From the NCBI RefSeq assembly GCF_010120715.1, contig NZ_CP047591.1, positions 62,001 to 126,000 of the forward strand: a stretch of DNA of 64,000 bases, in the 5' to 3' direction. The position numbers were made by a program, and so were the translations under genes. How positions within the stretch are numbered: position 1 is the stretch's first letter; each line of letters opens with the position of its first letter. Below are positions 1 to 7,728 of the stretch, one piece after another. Below the pieces are notes generated by a model. That model made no database searches. It was not told the origin of the DNA and was given only the letters and a program-made list of their open reading frames with translations. This DNA is from Aminipila terrae. GTDB lineage: Bacteria > Bacillota > Clostridia > Peptostreptococcales > Anaerovoracaceae.

Positions 1-1574
1 ATACTCTTTTTTGTTCCGTCTTCGGCTGTTACTGTATAAATAACAGGGTCTGTAAAGTCTTTTCCTATACCGCTTATAGGTGAAATGGTTGCTTTTGGTG
101 AAAAAGTGATAGTGGGAATAAGGTTTGTAACAGTGGTCCCATATGGAACCGTAATAGCAATATTTGTTCCTGTTATTGTCCCTGTTACAGTAGGGCTTGC
201 AAAGCTAAACTCCGTAATATCGCAAGCATTACTTGCTGTTGCCTGCCAAGTTACTGTTATTGTAAGTGTTTTATTAGCATCAGAAAGCACGACAGCCACT
301 GTGCCCCCATTTGTGACCGTTATATCGCTTGCCACAATTGTGCTGTCAAACTCATACCCTGCGCTGGCAGTATACACATATTTTGTTTTGTATTCTGTGC
401 TTGCTGCAAAGCTGCCACTTGCAGCAGCATAGGACGTACCGTCGTCAGACCAAGTAATTACTGGAGCTATTGCACCTGTTGGCACTGTGTTTGTACCGTC
501 TGCAACGACTGCCGCTGTAACAGGAGCAGTTGTGTCAATTGTAATTGGCTTTGCGATTATGATTGGAGGAACATAAAATGTTGGATAACCTCCAGAAACC
601 GGTACCCAAGTGCTGGCTCCTGAAATACTGGAACCATTATTGTTTAGCGTTGTAACAAAGGCTGTGTCCTTCATGTCGACGGATGTCATTTTTGTTCCAC
701 CTTCAGTACCACTTCCAACGCCTAATTTGTTTGCATCAGGTCTAGCCCCCCACAAGTTCTGCTCTGCATTAATATTCCAGTATGATTTTGTGATTGTCAG
801 GTTTTGTCCCAATCCAACCAATCCACCGACATTGGGATTGGTAGAAGGAGCTCCACCAATGACAGCACCTGTGGCATAGCAGTTTGTAATTTTACCGCCA
901 GAATTCCCTCCAACCAAACCTCCAACATAAGCACTGGTTCCACCGTTAATACTACCTGTAGCATAGCAATTTATGATTGTTGTACTTTGACTATATCCAA
1001 GCAAACCACCCACATTAGCCATATATCCGCCCGTAACAGGACCTGTAGCATAACAGTTTGTGATTGTAGCGTTATAATTGCTACCAACCAAACCGCCAAC
1101 ATATCCACTACCATAATTTGAATTAATTGCTATATCAACTCCAAGATTTTTAATTGTCCCACCGTCAACATTGCCAAACAAGCCTACATACTGTAGGGTG
1201 CTTTCAGGAGTAGTCGATGATCCTATTTTAACTTGTGTAATTTTTTTGCTGTTGCCGTCAAAGGTGCCCTTAAATGAACAACTTGTCCCTCCAATCGGTG
1301 TCCACGCAACATTAAGAGCAATATCATTCTGAAGCACAAAGGTTGTGTATTGATAGGTAGTTCCACTGTTTACCTTCGTTGCTAAAGCACGGAGCTGTGT
1401 CTCGTTACTGATGGTATAAGTCACAGGTACAGAACTTGTGCCTGCTGGAGCTCCTGACGAGTATGGTGTTTCGCTTGTAGCAAACACAGGCACTGTCATT
1501 TGCGGCAATAGCCCGATTGTCATGGCAACGGTTAAAATTAAAGACAAGATTTTATTTCTTTTTGTTTTTTTCAT
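1..1574 (-). CDS. GLUG-repeat secreted surface protein, C-terminus cut by window edge
   Basis: The frame stays open from an ATG at 1574 to the window edge, giving about 524 residues. AAGGAG lies 8 bases before the ATG. The N-terminus has KKTKR followed by a hydrophobic stretch ending near VFA, a Sec signal peptide. Roughly residues 135-265 hold at least three VGGLVG (GLUG) repeats, each followed by an ITNCYATG-like strand, as in secreted adhesins and IgA-peptidase-like proteins. The last visible part ends in DPVIYTVTAEDGT, typical of a DUF5018-like beta domain. The function is probably cell-surface adhesion or matrix binding, but the substrate is unknown. The gene lies downstream of a LytTR two-component system and has a putative operator for it at 1691-1726. 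The family call is firm; the role is inferred. Confidence 0.85.
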   Translation of the reverse strand, partial: MKKTKRNKILSLILTVAMTIGLLPQMTVPVFATSETPYSSGAPAGTSSVPVTYTISNETQLRALATKVNSGTTYQYTTFVLQNDIALNVAWTPIGGTSCSFKGTFDGNSKKITQVKIGSSTTPESTLQYVGLFGNVDGGTIKNLGVDIAINSNYGSGYVGGLVGSNYNATITNCYATGPVTGGYMANVGGLLGYSQSTTIINCYATGSINGGTSAYVGGLVGGNSGGKITNCYATGAVIGGAPSTNPNVGGLVGLGQNLTITKSYWNINAEQNLWGARPDANKLGVGSGTEGGTKMTSVDMKDTAFVTTLNNNGSSISGASTWVPVSGGYPTFYVPPIIIAKPITIDTTAPVTAAVVADGTNTVPTGAIAPVITWSDDGTSYAAASGSFAASTEYKTKYVYTASAGYEFDSTIVASDITVTNGGTVAVVLSDANKTLTITVTWQATASNACDITEFSFASPTVTGTITGTNIAITVPYGTTVTNLIPTITFSPKATISPISGIGKDFTDPVIYTVTAEDGTKKS

Positions 1575-1690
1575 ATCTTTCGCTCCTTATACATACATAC
1601 GCCGTTTTTTATAGATGATAAACCCGGCAAGTAAGCTAGAGTTACCAACATTTAATTGAAACATAGCATAAAAAGGAGCGCAAAAACCGT

Positions 1691-1726
1691 TTTTGGGGCA
1701 ATTGCTATCATTTTAGGGATAATTGC
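1691..1726 (-). promoter_or_regulatory. Putative LytTR operator before the GLUG gene
   Basis: On the plus strand TTTTGGGGCAATTGC (1691-1705) is followed by TTTTAGGGATAATTGC (1711-1726). The two AATTGC cores are 21 bp apart, two helical turns, as expected for LytTR-family regulators. The same pair occurs at 3171-3206 before the kinase gene. A possible -10, TATGCT, lies at 1670-1665 with no good -35, which would suit an activated promoter. That the neighbouring regulator binds here is inferred. Confidence 0.6.
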
Positions 1727-1742
1727 CTGATTATGTCAAAAT

Positions 1743-1772
1743 AGCTACTGTCAGTGGTGGTTGACAGCAGCT
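1743..1772 (-). terminator. Hairpin after the sensor kinase
   Basis: AGCTACTGTCA (1743-1753) pairs with TGACAGCAGCT (1762-1772), 11 bp with one mismatch and an 8-base loop. On the minus strand it is followed by ATTTTGAC, a weak U-tract. It lies between the kinase stop and the operator at 1691-1726. Confidence 0.55.
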
Positions 1773-1811
1773 ATTGGGAAAGTTCCTAATTCTATTTTCT
1801 TATTGAACCTT

Positions 1812-3113
1812 TCAAAGCACATTGAGGACAATTTGAGCAATGAACTTACCATTATTTACTGAAAAGCCTGATGTGCCTTCATACCGCTCAGCGGTGTAAA
1901 TCATGCTTTTTATCCCTGTTCCACCACTTCGCTTCTGGGTTTTTGGCAATTCCCCTTCAAAGGCGATATCCTCACGGCAAGTGTTCTCAACTCGTATACG
2001 CAGTCTTCCATCTACATATCTTACGGTCACAGTAATTTCCCGTATATTCTCATCCGGCAGTCGCAAACAGCCCTCAATGGCATTTTCGAGTATATTACCA
2101 AAGATACAAGTCAAATCAACGTTATCAATACCTATTTGTTCAGGGACAACTATTTGAAAAGTAATCTTAATTTGTGCCTGCTTGGCTTTTTTTGCATAGG
2201 CATTGCAAACACTGTTGATAATTGGATTTTTGCAAAAGACTGTACTTTGGCTCATGTCCAAAGCCGCATCAAAGCTTTGCATATATCCTTCAAGTTCGCT
2301 CAATTTACCCGCCTTAAGCATTTCCATGATAACTGCATTGTGGTGATGCATATCATGCAGTTGCTGGGATGCCAAAGCTACTGCCGCCTTTTGCCGTGCA
2401 AGCTCCGATTCCCACAGCTTGTCTTGCTGTACCATGAGTAAGTTTCGGTTTTCCAAAGCATACTTCTCTACAATATCACTTGCCTGGATATACAAGAGAT
2501 AGTATACCGCTAAGAACAACAGATAGACCATGACGATAACAATTTGATTCCAATTTTCGCTCTTCCAAAAAAAGTATGGGACCGGATAGTACAGCAGAAC
2601 GATTTGAAGAATTAAAAACATAAGAGGCACTAACGTGGCTGCACGCCATTCTTTGTCCAAAGAATCCACCAGTCTACGAAAGTGAGGGCGAACAAATTTA
2701 AACAACAATGGGATAGTCACCCCATAAATGATCGTACGGGCGATATTGTACTCCGTCACATACACAACACCACCTCCACGTATACTCACCATTGAGCTAA
2801 TGTAACTGATGGCGATATATATGTTAATGCATGTCAGAAAGTTAAAGACCGACACGAAAATGGCATCAGCAGAGCAGATTAAAAACCATGCAAGTATCAA
2901 TACCAGAACTATAACAATAGCAATACGATCTGCTGCATGAATGCCCTGAGTAAAAAGCATTCCGCAAAGAATGATTATGCCTAAAAGCATCACGATCAAT
3001 CCTGCAGTGATGCGTTTTTTGACAGGTTCTCGAAAGCGCATGGTAGAGGCCGATGTCAGAGTTGCTCCAATAATTGATTCAATAAACGATAAAAACAGTA
3101 ACATTTCGTACAT
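1812..3113 (-). CDS. AgrC/VirS-like GHKL sensor histidine kinase
   Basis: 433 residues. The N-terminal ~215 residues carry about six hydrophobic membrane segments, the layout of peptide- or stress-sensing AgrC-type kinases. A coiled linker leads to LHDMHHHN (about 255), which holds the likely phosphoacceptor His. The ATPase domain shows NILENAIEG (N box) and SGGTGIKS (G box). GGAGG lies 10 bases before the ATG. It follows the LytTR regulator gene, with a 101-bp gap that holds a putative operator, so it may have its own autoregulated promoter. The signal is unknown, and no AgrD-like peptide or AgrB was found nearby. Confidence 0.88.
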   Translation of the reverse strand: MYEMLLFLSFIESIIGATLTSASTMRFREPVKKRITAGLIVMLLGIIILCGMLFTQGIHAADRIAIVIVLVLILAWFLICSADAIFVSVFNFLTCINIYIAISYISSMVSIRGGGVVYVTEYNIARTIIYGVTIPLLFKFVRPHFRRLVDSLDKEWRAATLVPLMFLILQIVLLYYPVPYFFWKSENWNQIVIVMVYLLFLAVYYLLYIQASDIVEKYALENRNLLMVQQDKLWESELARQKAAVALASQQLHDMHHHNAVIMEMLKAGKLSELEGYMQSFDAALDMSQSTVFCKNPIINSVCNAYAKKAKQAQIKITFQIVVPEQIGIDNVDLTCIFGNILENAIEGCLRLPDENIREITVTVRYVDGRLRIRVENTCREDIAFEGELPKTQKRSGGTGIKSMIYTAERYEGTSGFSVNNGKFIAQIVLNVL

Positions 3114-3170
3114 TAGCTTGGCCTCCTTTTTTCTTTATTTTATCTTATCTCAAAATAAGTATAAAATCTG

Positions 3171-3206
3171 TTTTTGGGGTAATTGCTATTATTTTAGGGG
3201 AAATTG
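3171..3206 (-). promoter_or_regulatory. Second copy of the putative LytTR operator
   Basis: TTTTTGGGGTAATTG is followed by TTTTAGGGGAAATTG. The AATTG cores start at 3181 and 3202, 21 bp apart, nearly identical to 1691-1726. The element lies just past the regulator stop and upstream of the kinase. A TATACT box lies at 3163-3158, but its distance from the repeats (12 bp) differs from that in the other copy (24 bp), so the promoter assignment is uncertain. Confidence 0.6.
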
Positions 3207-3214
3207 GCATGTTT

Positions 3215-3946
3215 TTAGTCCTCTGTGAACATTTGGAACCGCAAAAACTCATTCTTTAACTTCTGGTAAGCACGGTAGGGGTAAGTAAGATGTTCACCAG
3301 TATCAAAAAAGATAGCATCCTTTGAAATCTGTCGGATGTATTTAAGGTTTAGATTCAGAGAAGCGCCGCATCGGGCAAAATATTTGTTCTGTCCAAGCAG
3401 TTCAAAAAGTTCTGCGGCTGTCATGCGAACCTCCAGCTTCTTTCCCTGAATCGTATGAATGATCTGATAGTTATTACGCCCCGTTTCTGTAAATACCACA
3501 TCTCGCGGCATAAGGCGAGTGATACCCTCTGACGTCTTGAGGGTGATAATATTTTGCTGGTCCACATTCATTCGTGATATAATCTTATCCAAAGCAGCAA
3601 AAATCCCATCTTCTGTATAAGGTTTAACCAGATATTGTGCAGCATCCACTTCAAAGGCATCAAGGGCATGGTCTCGTGATGTAGTGAGGAATATGATTTC
3701 AGCTCTATCCCCAAGCTGACGCAGTTCTCTTGCTGCATCCGTGCCCAACATTCCGGCCATGTAGACATCCAGTAGTAACACGTCAAAGCCACCCTGCTCA
3801 GCTACATAGGATAATAGCTCTAAAGGTGCAATGAATGAGCAGGTTTTAATATCATATTGTGGACGCTTATGGGCATACTTTATAAGTAGTTCTTGCGCAT
3901 TTGTAAGCTCTTGCCGCTCGTCGTCACAGATTGCAATATTAATCAT
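3215..3946 (-). CDS. LytTR-family response regulator
   Basis: 243 residues. The receiver domain opens with INIAICDDE (acidic pocket), has DVLLLDVYM near residue 57 (phospho-Asp), a switch Thr/Ser in FLTTSRD, and KPY near 108. Residues ~140-235 form a LytTR DNA-binding domain (GITRLMPRDVVFTETGRNNY, then ARCGASLNLNLKYI). Partner of the kinase immediately downstream. An AAAGGGG ribosome site precedes the ATG. It probably binds the paired direct repeats at 3171-3206 and 1691-1726 and so controls the kinase and the surface protein. Confidence 0.9.
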   Translation of the reverse strand: MINIAICDDERQELTNAQELLIKYAHKRPQYDIKTCSFIAPLELLSYVAEQGGFDVLLLDVYMAGMLGTDAARELRQLGDRAEIIFLTTSRDHALDAFEVDAAQYLVKPYTEDGIFAALDKIISRMNVDQQNIITLKTSEGITRLMPRDVVFTETGRNNYQIIHTIQGKKLEVRMTAAELFELLGQNKYFARCGASLNLNLKYIRQISKDAIFFDTGEHLTYPYRAYQKLKNEFLRFQMFTED

Positions 3947-4176
3947 AGGTCTATACCCCTTTCTGTACCGTTTTCATGTTATTATTATAATTGTATGTGT
4001 TCAAAAGATAAGATTCAACATAAATCTCTTTATTTTTTATTTTTCGCAAATTATTAAATTCATTTAATTAAAATTGATTTTCTTGATTTACTATTCATTA
4101 CGCAACTCCTTTTCCTTAATTATGGTTCATAATTTAAACCATGAACTAAGGTGAGAGTCAACCCTCTGGTTCAACA

Positions 4177-4803
4177 TTATTGGATTGAATTCATCAACTC
4201 ATAAAAATATTCGGATTCATGAGTCCTATAAAGATTATACCAGGCATCTAATGTATTTGTAGAAAACACATTCAAAGCTTGCAAGACATGTACAGAAAAT
4301 TCCAACGAAGCTATTCCAGAAGCAGTAATTAATTTTCCATCCGTAACAGCCAGCTCATTTTTGTAATACTTTTCACCTTTATAATGGGAACACACCATTT
4401 TGAGGTAACCCAAATCGTTGCTTGTATGCCATCTTGTATCCAACAACCCACTTTGAGCAAGCCCTATTGTAGCACCACATATGGCTGCTACAACAATGTT
4501 CTCCTTTATACACTGCTCTGCTTTATTTATTATTGGTTCATGGATTGATTCCATCCATGTATCGCCACCCGGTAAAATCAAAGCATCTGTATTTTTAATA
4601 TTACACTCTTCTAGTTTAATATCAGGTAATATCTTCAGACCTCCCATTGTAGTAATAGGAGTCTTTGTAACTCCTATGGTAACTATATTTGATTTGGATA
4701 TCCCCTTCTTAAAATATCTTCCTGAATTAAGTTCAGCAGTTAAATAGCCTATTTCCCAATCTGCCATCGTATCAAATACATAAAGATATACCGTACTATT
4801 CAT
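4177..4803 (-). CDS. DJ-1/PfpI-family type 1 glutamine amidotransferase-like protein
   Basis: 208 residues from the ATG at 4803. The longer frame from 4893 starts inside a hairpin and lacks a ribosome site, whereas AGGAGG lies 7 bases before 4803 and the family normally starts at this point (TVYLYVFDTMADWE). Motifs are ALILPGGDTWM and AAICGATIGLAQSG, the latter with the nucleophile-elbow Cys, plus a conserved Glu in the N-terminal strand. Members act as cysteine peptidase-like, glyoxalase or isocyanide-hydratase enzymes; the substrate is unknown. It follows the WYL regulator, which may control it. Confidence 0.85.
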   Translation of the reverse strand: MNSTVYLYVFDTMADWEIGYLTAELNSGRYFKKGISKSNIVTIGVTKTPITTMGGLKILPDIKLEECNIKNTDALILPGGDTWMESIHEPIINKAEQCIKENIVVAAICGATIGLAQSGLLDTRWHTSNDLGYLKMVCSHYKGEKYYKNELAVTDGKLITASGIASLEFSVHVLQALNVFSTNTLDAWYNLYRTHESEYFYELMNSIQ

Positions 4804-4871
4804 TCCAAATTCCTCCTTCGACATCCATAAATCACAAACAACATTTGTTAATGGTTTATGTTTATCGCCAT

Positions 4872-4918
4872 AATATAACAGCTTCACTGACATCTACTGT
4901 CAGTGAAGCTGTTATATT
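4872..4918. repeat. Perfect 21-bp inverted repeat between WYL and PfpI genes
   Basis: The arms 4872-4892 and 4898-4918 match perfectly across 21 bp with a TCTAC loop. The right arm contains the stop codon of the WYL gene (4914-4912) and the left arm lies upstream of the PfpI ribosome site. No U-run follows, so it is not a standard intrinsic terminator. It could act as an attenuator, an mRNA-processing site or a regulator-binding dyad. Confidence 0.75.
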
Positions 4919-5874
4919 TGATAATATTCCATTAACTCCGATGCCACAAAAACAAGTTTTTGCTTAAAACTCTGAGGTTCCATTACCTGGATAGCCTTTC
5001 CGTAAGAAAGAAGAAAATAAGGTACATAGGTATGCAGTACTCTATCTTCAACTAAAAAGACAGCTTGGTTTGAAGTCCTCTCTTTTAGATGATGCCCTAA
5101 AAACCAATGAATGCATAAATCGTCCAGGGCCTCTGCCCGCCCTTTTATAATTAATGAAACCAGACCATTCTCATCGGCTAAATCAGGCAAAAGATTTTGT
5201 AAAAAATATTCCTTGGCTGAGAAGGCTTCCGGTCGTTTAAACATCATTTGCGTTTGTTTTATCTGAACAATTCGTTCAACTCGAAAGCTACGAATTTCAT
5301 TACGCAAATGGCATAATCCAATTGTATACCATTTATTATTCCAATAAATTATTCCATATGGGTCAATCACCCTTGGACGTGGCTCTTCTTCATGTATTGA
5401 ACAGTATTCGATTTCTACAGAGTATTCATTTGCTACAGATTGCTCTAATCTCTCCAACACCATCTTTACAGCAGGGGCAATATCTCGGTTTATCACTTCA
5501 AAACCGACTAAATGACGATTGAGAATGCTTTCTTGTTCTTGATTTGAATACAATTTCAATTTTTCGGTTGCTCTGCTTAAAGCCTCATTAAAGGGGTATC
5601 CTGCTTCTTTTGCAAATACTGCAGCATGAAGAAGTGTTTTTTGTTCTTCCATATCAAAAAACAATGGTGCCTGGATAAAATTGTTCATCAAGCTATATCC
5701 ACCGTTTTGACCTGAGTCCGATATAATCGGTACTCCACTAGCACATAGAGAATCAATGTAACGGTAAACGGTTCGTATATTTATCTCCAATTTCTCAGCT
5801 ATTTGCTTTGCAGTTATTTTTCTTCCTGAATTAAGCATCCATAAAATTGCCAGCATATTATCGTTTTTTGCCAT
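4912..5874 (-). CDS. HTH/WYL-domain transcriptional regulator (YafY-like)
   Basis: 320 residues. The N-terminal winged helix (ITAKQIAEKLEINIRTVYRYIDSLCASGVPI) is of the HTH_11/DeoR type. The WYL domain lies in the middle (IIYWNNKWYTIGLCHLRNEIRSFRVERI), with a C-terminal WCX-like region. Such proteins sense small ligands and often control the adjacent enzyme gene, here the PfpI-like protein. An AAGGGGG ribosome site precedes the ATG. The ligand is unknown. Confidence 0.88.
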   Translation of the reverse strand: MAKNDNMLAILWMLNSGRKITAKQIAEKLEINIRTVYRYIDSLCASGVPIISDSGQNGGYSLMNNFIQAPLFFDMEEQKTLLHAAVFAKEAGYPFNEALSRATEKLKLYSNQEQESILNRHLVGFEVINRDIAPAVKMVLERLEQSVANEYSVEIEYCSIHEEEPRPRVIDPYGIIYWNNKWYTIGLCHLRNEIRSFRVERIVQIKQTQMMFKRPEAFSAKEYFLQNLLPDLADENGLVSLIIKGRAEALDDLCIHWFLGHHLKERTSNQAVFLVEDRVLHTYVPYFLLSYGKAIQVMEPQSFKQKLVFVASELMEYYQI

Positions 5875-6181
5875 AATTTGATCCCCCTTAGCTCAATATT
5901 TTAAATATCTTTATAATCATTAAAGAACACTCATCTCCTACAGGAATAACAGTCTAAAACAACATTTTAATTTTACTCCTTTAAGAAGACTTTTACAACA
6001 AATTCCAAATTACACTCTAGGCATTGAGTAAGCCTCCATACTCCAAATCAAGTCATGTCTAATACAAATCTGAATATAATTCTTTCATCAGCAAATAATA
6101 ACTCTATTAATATTAAGTATTAATTGATCAAAAACCCCATTCGCAAGAGAACAACACTTTTTATGAAAAGGAGTAAATTAT
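5875..6181. other. AT-rich intergenic region
   Basis: This divergent space between the WYL gene and the small plus-strand gene is AT-rich. No strong dyad, RNA or coding signal is visible. It presumably holds both promoters. Confidence 0.4.
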
Positions 6182-6421
6182 ATGAACCGTGATAAACTCA
6201 TAGACCAAATAAAAGACGAGTATGCACGACTAGCCTCTACTGAATCCCAAGAGGATTTTATCCAATCCACAACCGATTTAACCCCTGAAGGATATTATGA
6301 AAAACTTTTAAGTAAAGCCATCGACGAAATTAACAAAGGAACCTTTGACGATTTCAAATCTGGGGAGGAAGTAGTCTCTGCTATTGCAAACGACAAAAGT
6401 TTGCTATCAGGTTGGAAGTAA
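6182..6421 (+). CDS. Small acidic helical protein of unknown function
   Basis: 79 residues, rich in Asp, Glu and Lys, no membrane segment and no cysteine, predicted mostly helical. AAAAGGAG lies 9 bases before the ATG, which supports translation. Not recognised. It stands alone on the plus strand between minus-strand operons. No terminator is obvious after it. Confidence 0.55.
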   Translation: MNRDKLIDQIKDEYARLASTESQEDFIQSTTDLTPEGYYEKLLSKAIDEINKGTFDDFKSGEEVVSAIANDKSLLSGWK

Positions 6422-6479
6422 CTTTAGCCATAAATTTTATAACTTATGCTAAAATTGAAAGATCCTGGATAGAAAGATT

Positions 6480-6653
6480 TTATTTAGTAACAACCATAGC
6501 GCCTTTTTCTCTTATAAAATCCGCGAGTTCTTCAATATAAATGCCTTCATTGGCATCCCACATCTTTGCGCTCATAATAGTTCTTGAAGCATAAAGCGTA
6601 TCAAACATAATTGCATGACATCCAGCTTCAATTAATCCTGCCCAATAAATCCC
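6480..6653 (-). pseudogene. C-terminal remnant of an unidentified protein
   Basis: A 57-codon open frame begins immediately after a TAA (6656-6654) and ends at 6480. It encodes a protein-like sequence including YWAGLIEAGCHAIMFD and ELADFIREKGAMVVTK. No start codon with a ribosome site exists, so it looks like the tail of a deleted gene. The family is not recognised. Confidence 0.4.
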
Positions 6654-6683
6654 TTACTCTCCAGTTTGGGATTTGTTTGTTGC

Positions 6684-6721
6684 AAAAAAAACTGTGCACT
6701 AAATCATTATTTAGTGCACAG
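6684..6721 (-). terminator. Intrinsic terminator after lplA
   Basis: CTGTGCACTAAAT (6692-6704) and ATTTAGTGCACAG (6709-6721) form a perfect 13-bp stem with a 4-base loop, followed on the minus strand by eight T. It ends the CMD-lpd-lplA operon. Confidence 0.92.
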
Positions 6722-6732
6722 CTCTATTTTGG

Positions 6733-7728
6733 TTAAATTATTATCATCTCAATAAGATCTCTTCTGATGGTCTCTTCGGAAATCCATTGATGAATACACT
6801 GATAAATGGCTTCTTTCTGATATCTTTTACCTATGAAAGCCTCACCTAATTGTTGAAAGTTTTCATCATTTAGCGCGTCCGTAGACAAATGGCAGTTTTC
6901 GACAATACCCTTTTGCACTTCCAGCTGAACCATGATACTCCCCCAGCTTAAACGGGATTCGAATTCAATATTAAACTGAGGAATACTCCCTATTTGCCAC
7001 GACCACTGATTATAATGAAATTTATACGCTTCATAACATTCTGGCAAGATCGTTCCTTCTTCATGGAAAACGCCGTCAAACGCTGACTTAAACGTTTCTA
7101 TCAATTGGTGCTTCACCTCTGATACAGTACACTTTTCTGAAAGCGTGCTCAAATTGACAACCCTCGATCTCACAGAGTCGATGCCCTTGGATTCAATTTT
7201 TAGTTTAGATGGCGTCAAATACTTTGACAATAGCTCTAAAGAGGATTCAATCAGTAAAGTGCCATGATGACAGTGAACACCATATTCTTCTAGAAAAGCA
7301 TTTCCAGAGAATTTACTGCCCGAGACCGTCAAATCATTGCGACCACTTAGTGTACTATCAATGCCAAAAGCCTTTAACGCCTTAATAACCAATTGATAAT
7401 TTCTTTGAACATCCGCTTGATCTAAATGCGTTATAAATGAGAAATTCAAATTTCCAAGGTCATGATACACTGCACCACCACCCGATTTACGTCTAACCAA
7501 TTGAACTTGGTCTTTTTCCATAAGGGGTAGGTTGCATTCTTTATAGGGGTTTTGGTGACACCCTATAACCACGGTGTGATGACTCTGCCATAAGAAGAGT
7601 ATGATTTCATAGGGTTCACATCGTTTCATAAGGTAGTTTTCAATCGAAAGATTATCAATGGCATCTGCTTTTCTACCTATTACCAATGTATGTTTTTTGA
7701 ATTTATCCAAAGTGAATTCCTCTTCCAT
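6733..7728 (-). CDS. lplA: Lipoate-protein ligase A
   Basis: 331 residues, the full length of LplA with its C-terminal accessory domain. It activates lipoate with ATP and attaches it to a lysine of lipoyl domains. Seen: GRKADAIDNLSIENYLM at the start, VRRKSGGGAVYHDLGNLNFS (lipoate/adenylate pocket) and SGSKFSGNAF with the conserved lysine. The frame overlaps lpdA by 26 bp. The ATG at 7728 has a poor ribosome site. A TTG at 7710, with AGAGG 8 bases upstream, is a credible alternative start that would overlap only the lpdA stop. The likely target is the lipoyl domain of the adjacent Lpd. Confidence 0.93.
   Translation of the reverse strand: MEEEFTLDKFKKHTLVIGRKADAIDNLSIENYLMKRCEPYEIILFLWQSHHTVVIGCHQNPYKECNLPLMEKDQVQLVRRKSGGGAVYHDLGNLNFSFITHLDQADVQRNYQLVIKALKAFGIDSTLSGRNDLTVSGSKFSGNAFLEEYGVHCHHGTLLIESSLELLSKYLTPSKLKIESKGIDSVRSRVVNLSTLSEKCTVSEVKHQLIETFKSAFDGVFHEEGTILPECYEAYKFHYNQWSWQIGSIPQFNIEFESRLSWGSIMVQLEVQKGIVENCHLSTDALNDENFQQLGEAFIGKRYQKEAIYQCIHQWISEETIRRDLIEMIII

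Noticed and set aside
4804..4893. A 30-residue N-terminal extension of the PfpI-like protein
   Set aside because: It starts inside the perfect hairpin without a ribosome site, whereas the ATG at 4803 has AGGAGG and matches the family start.
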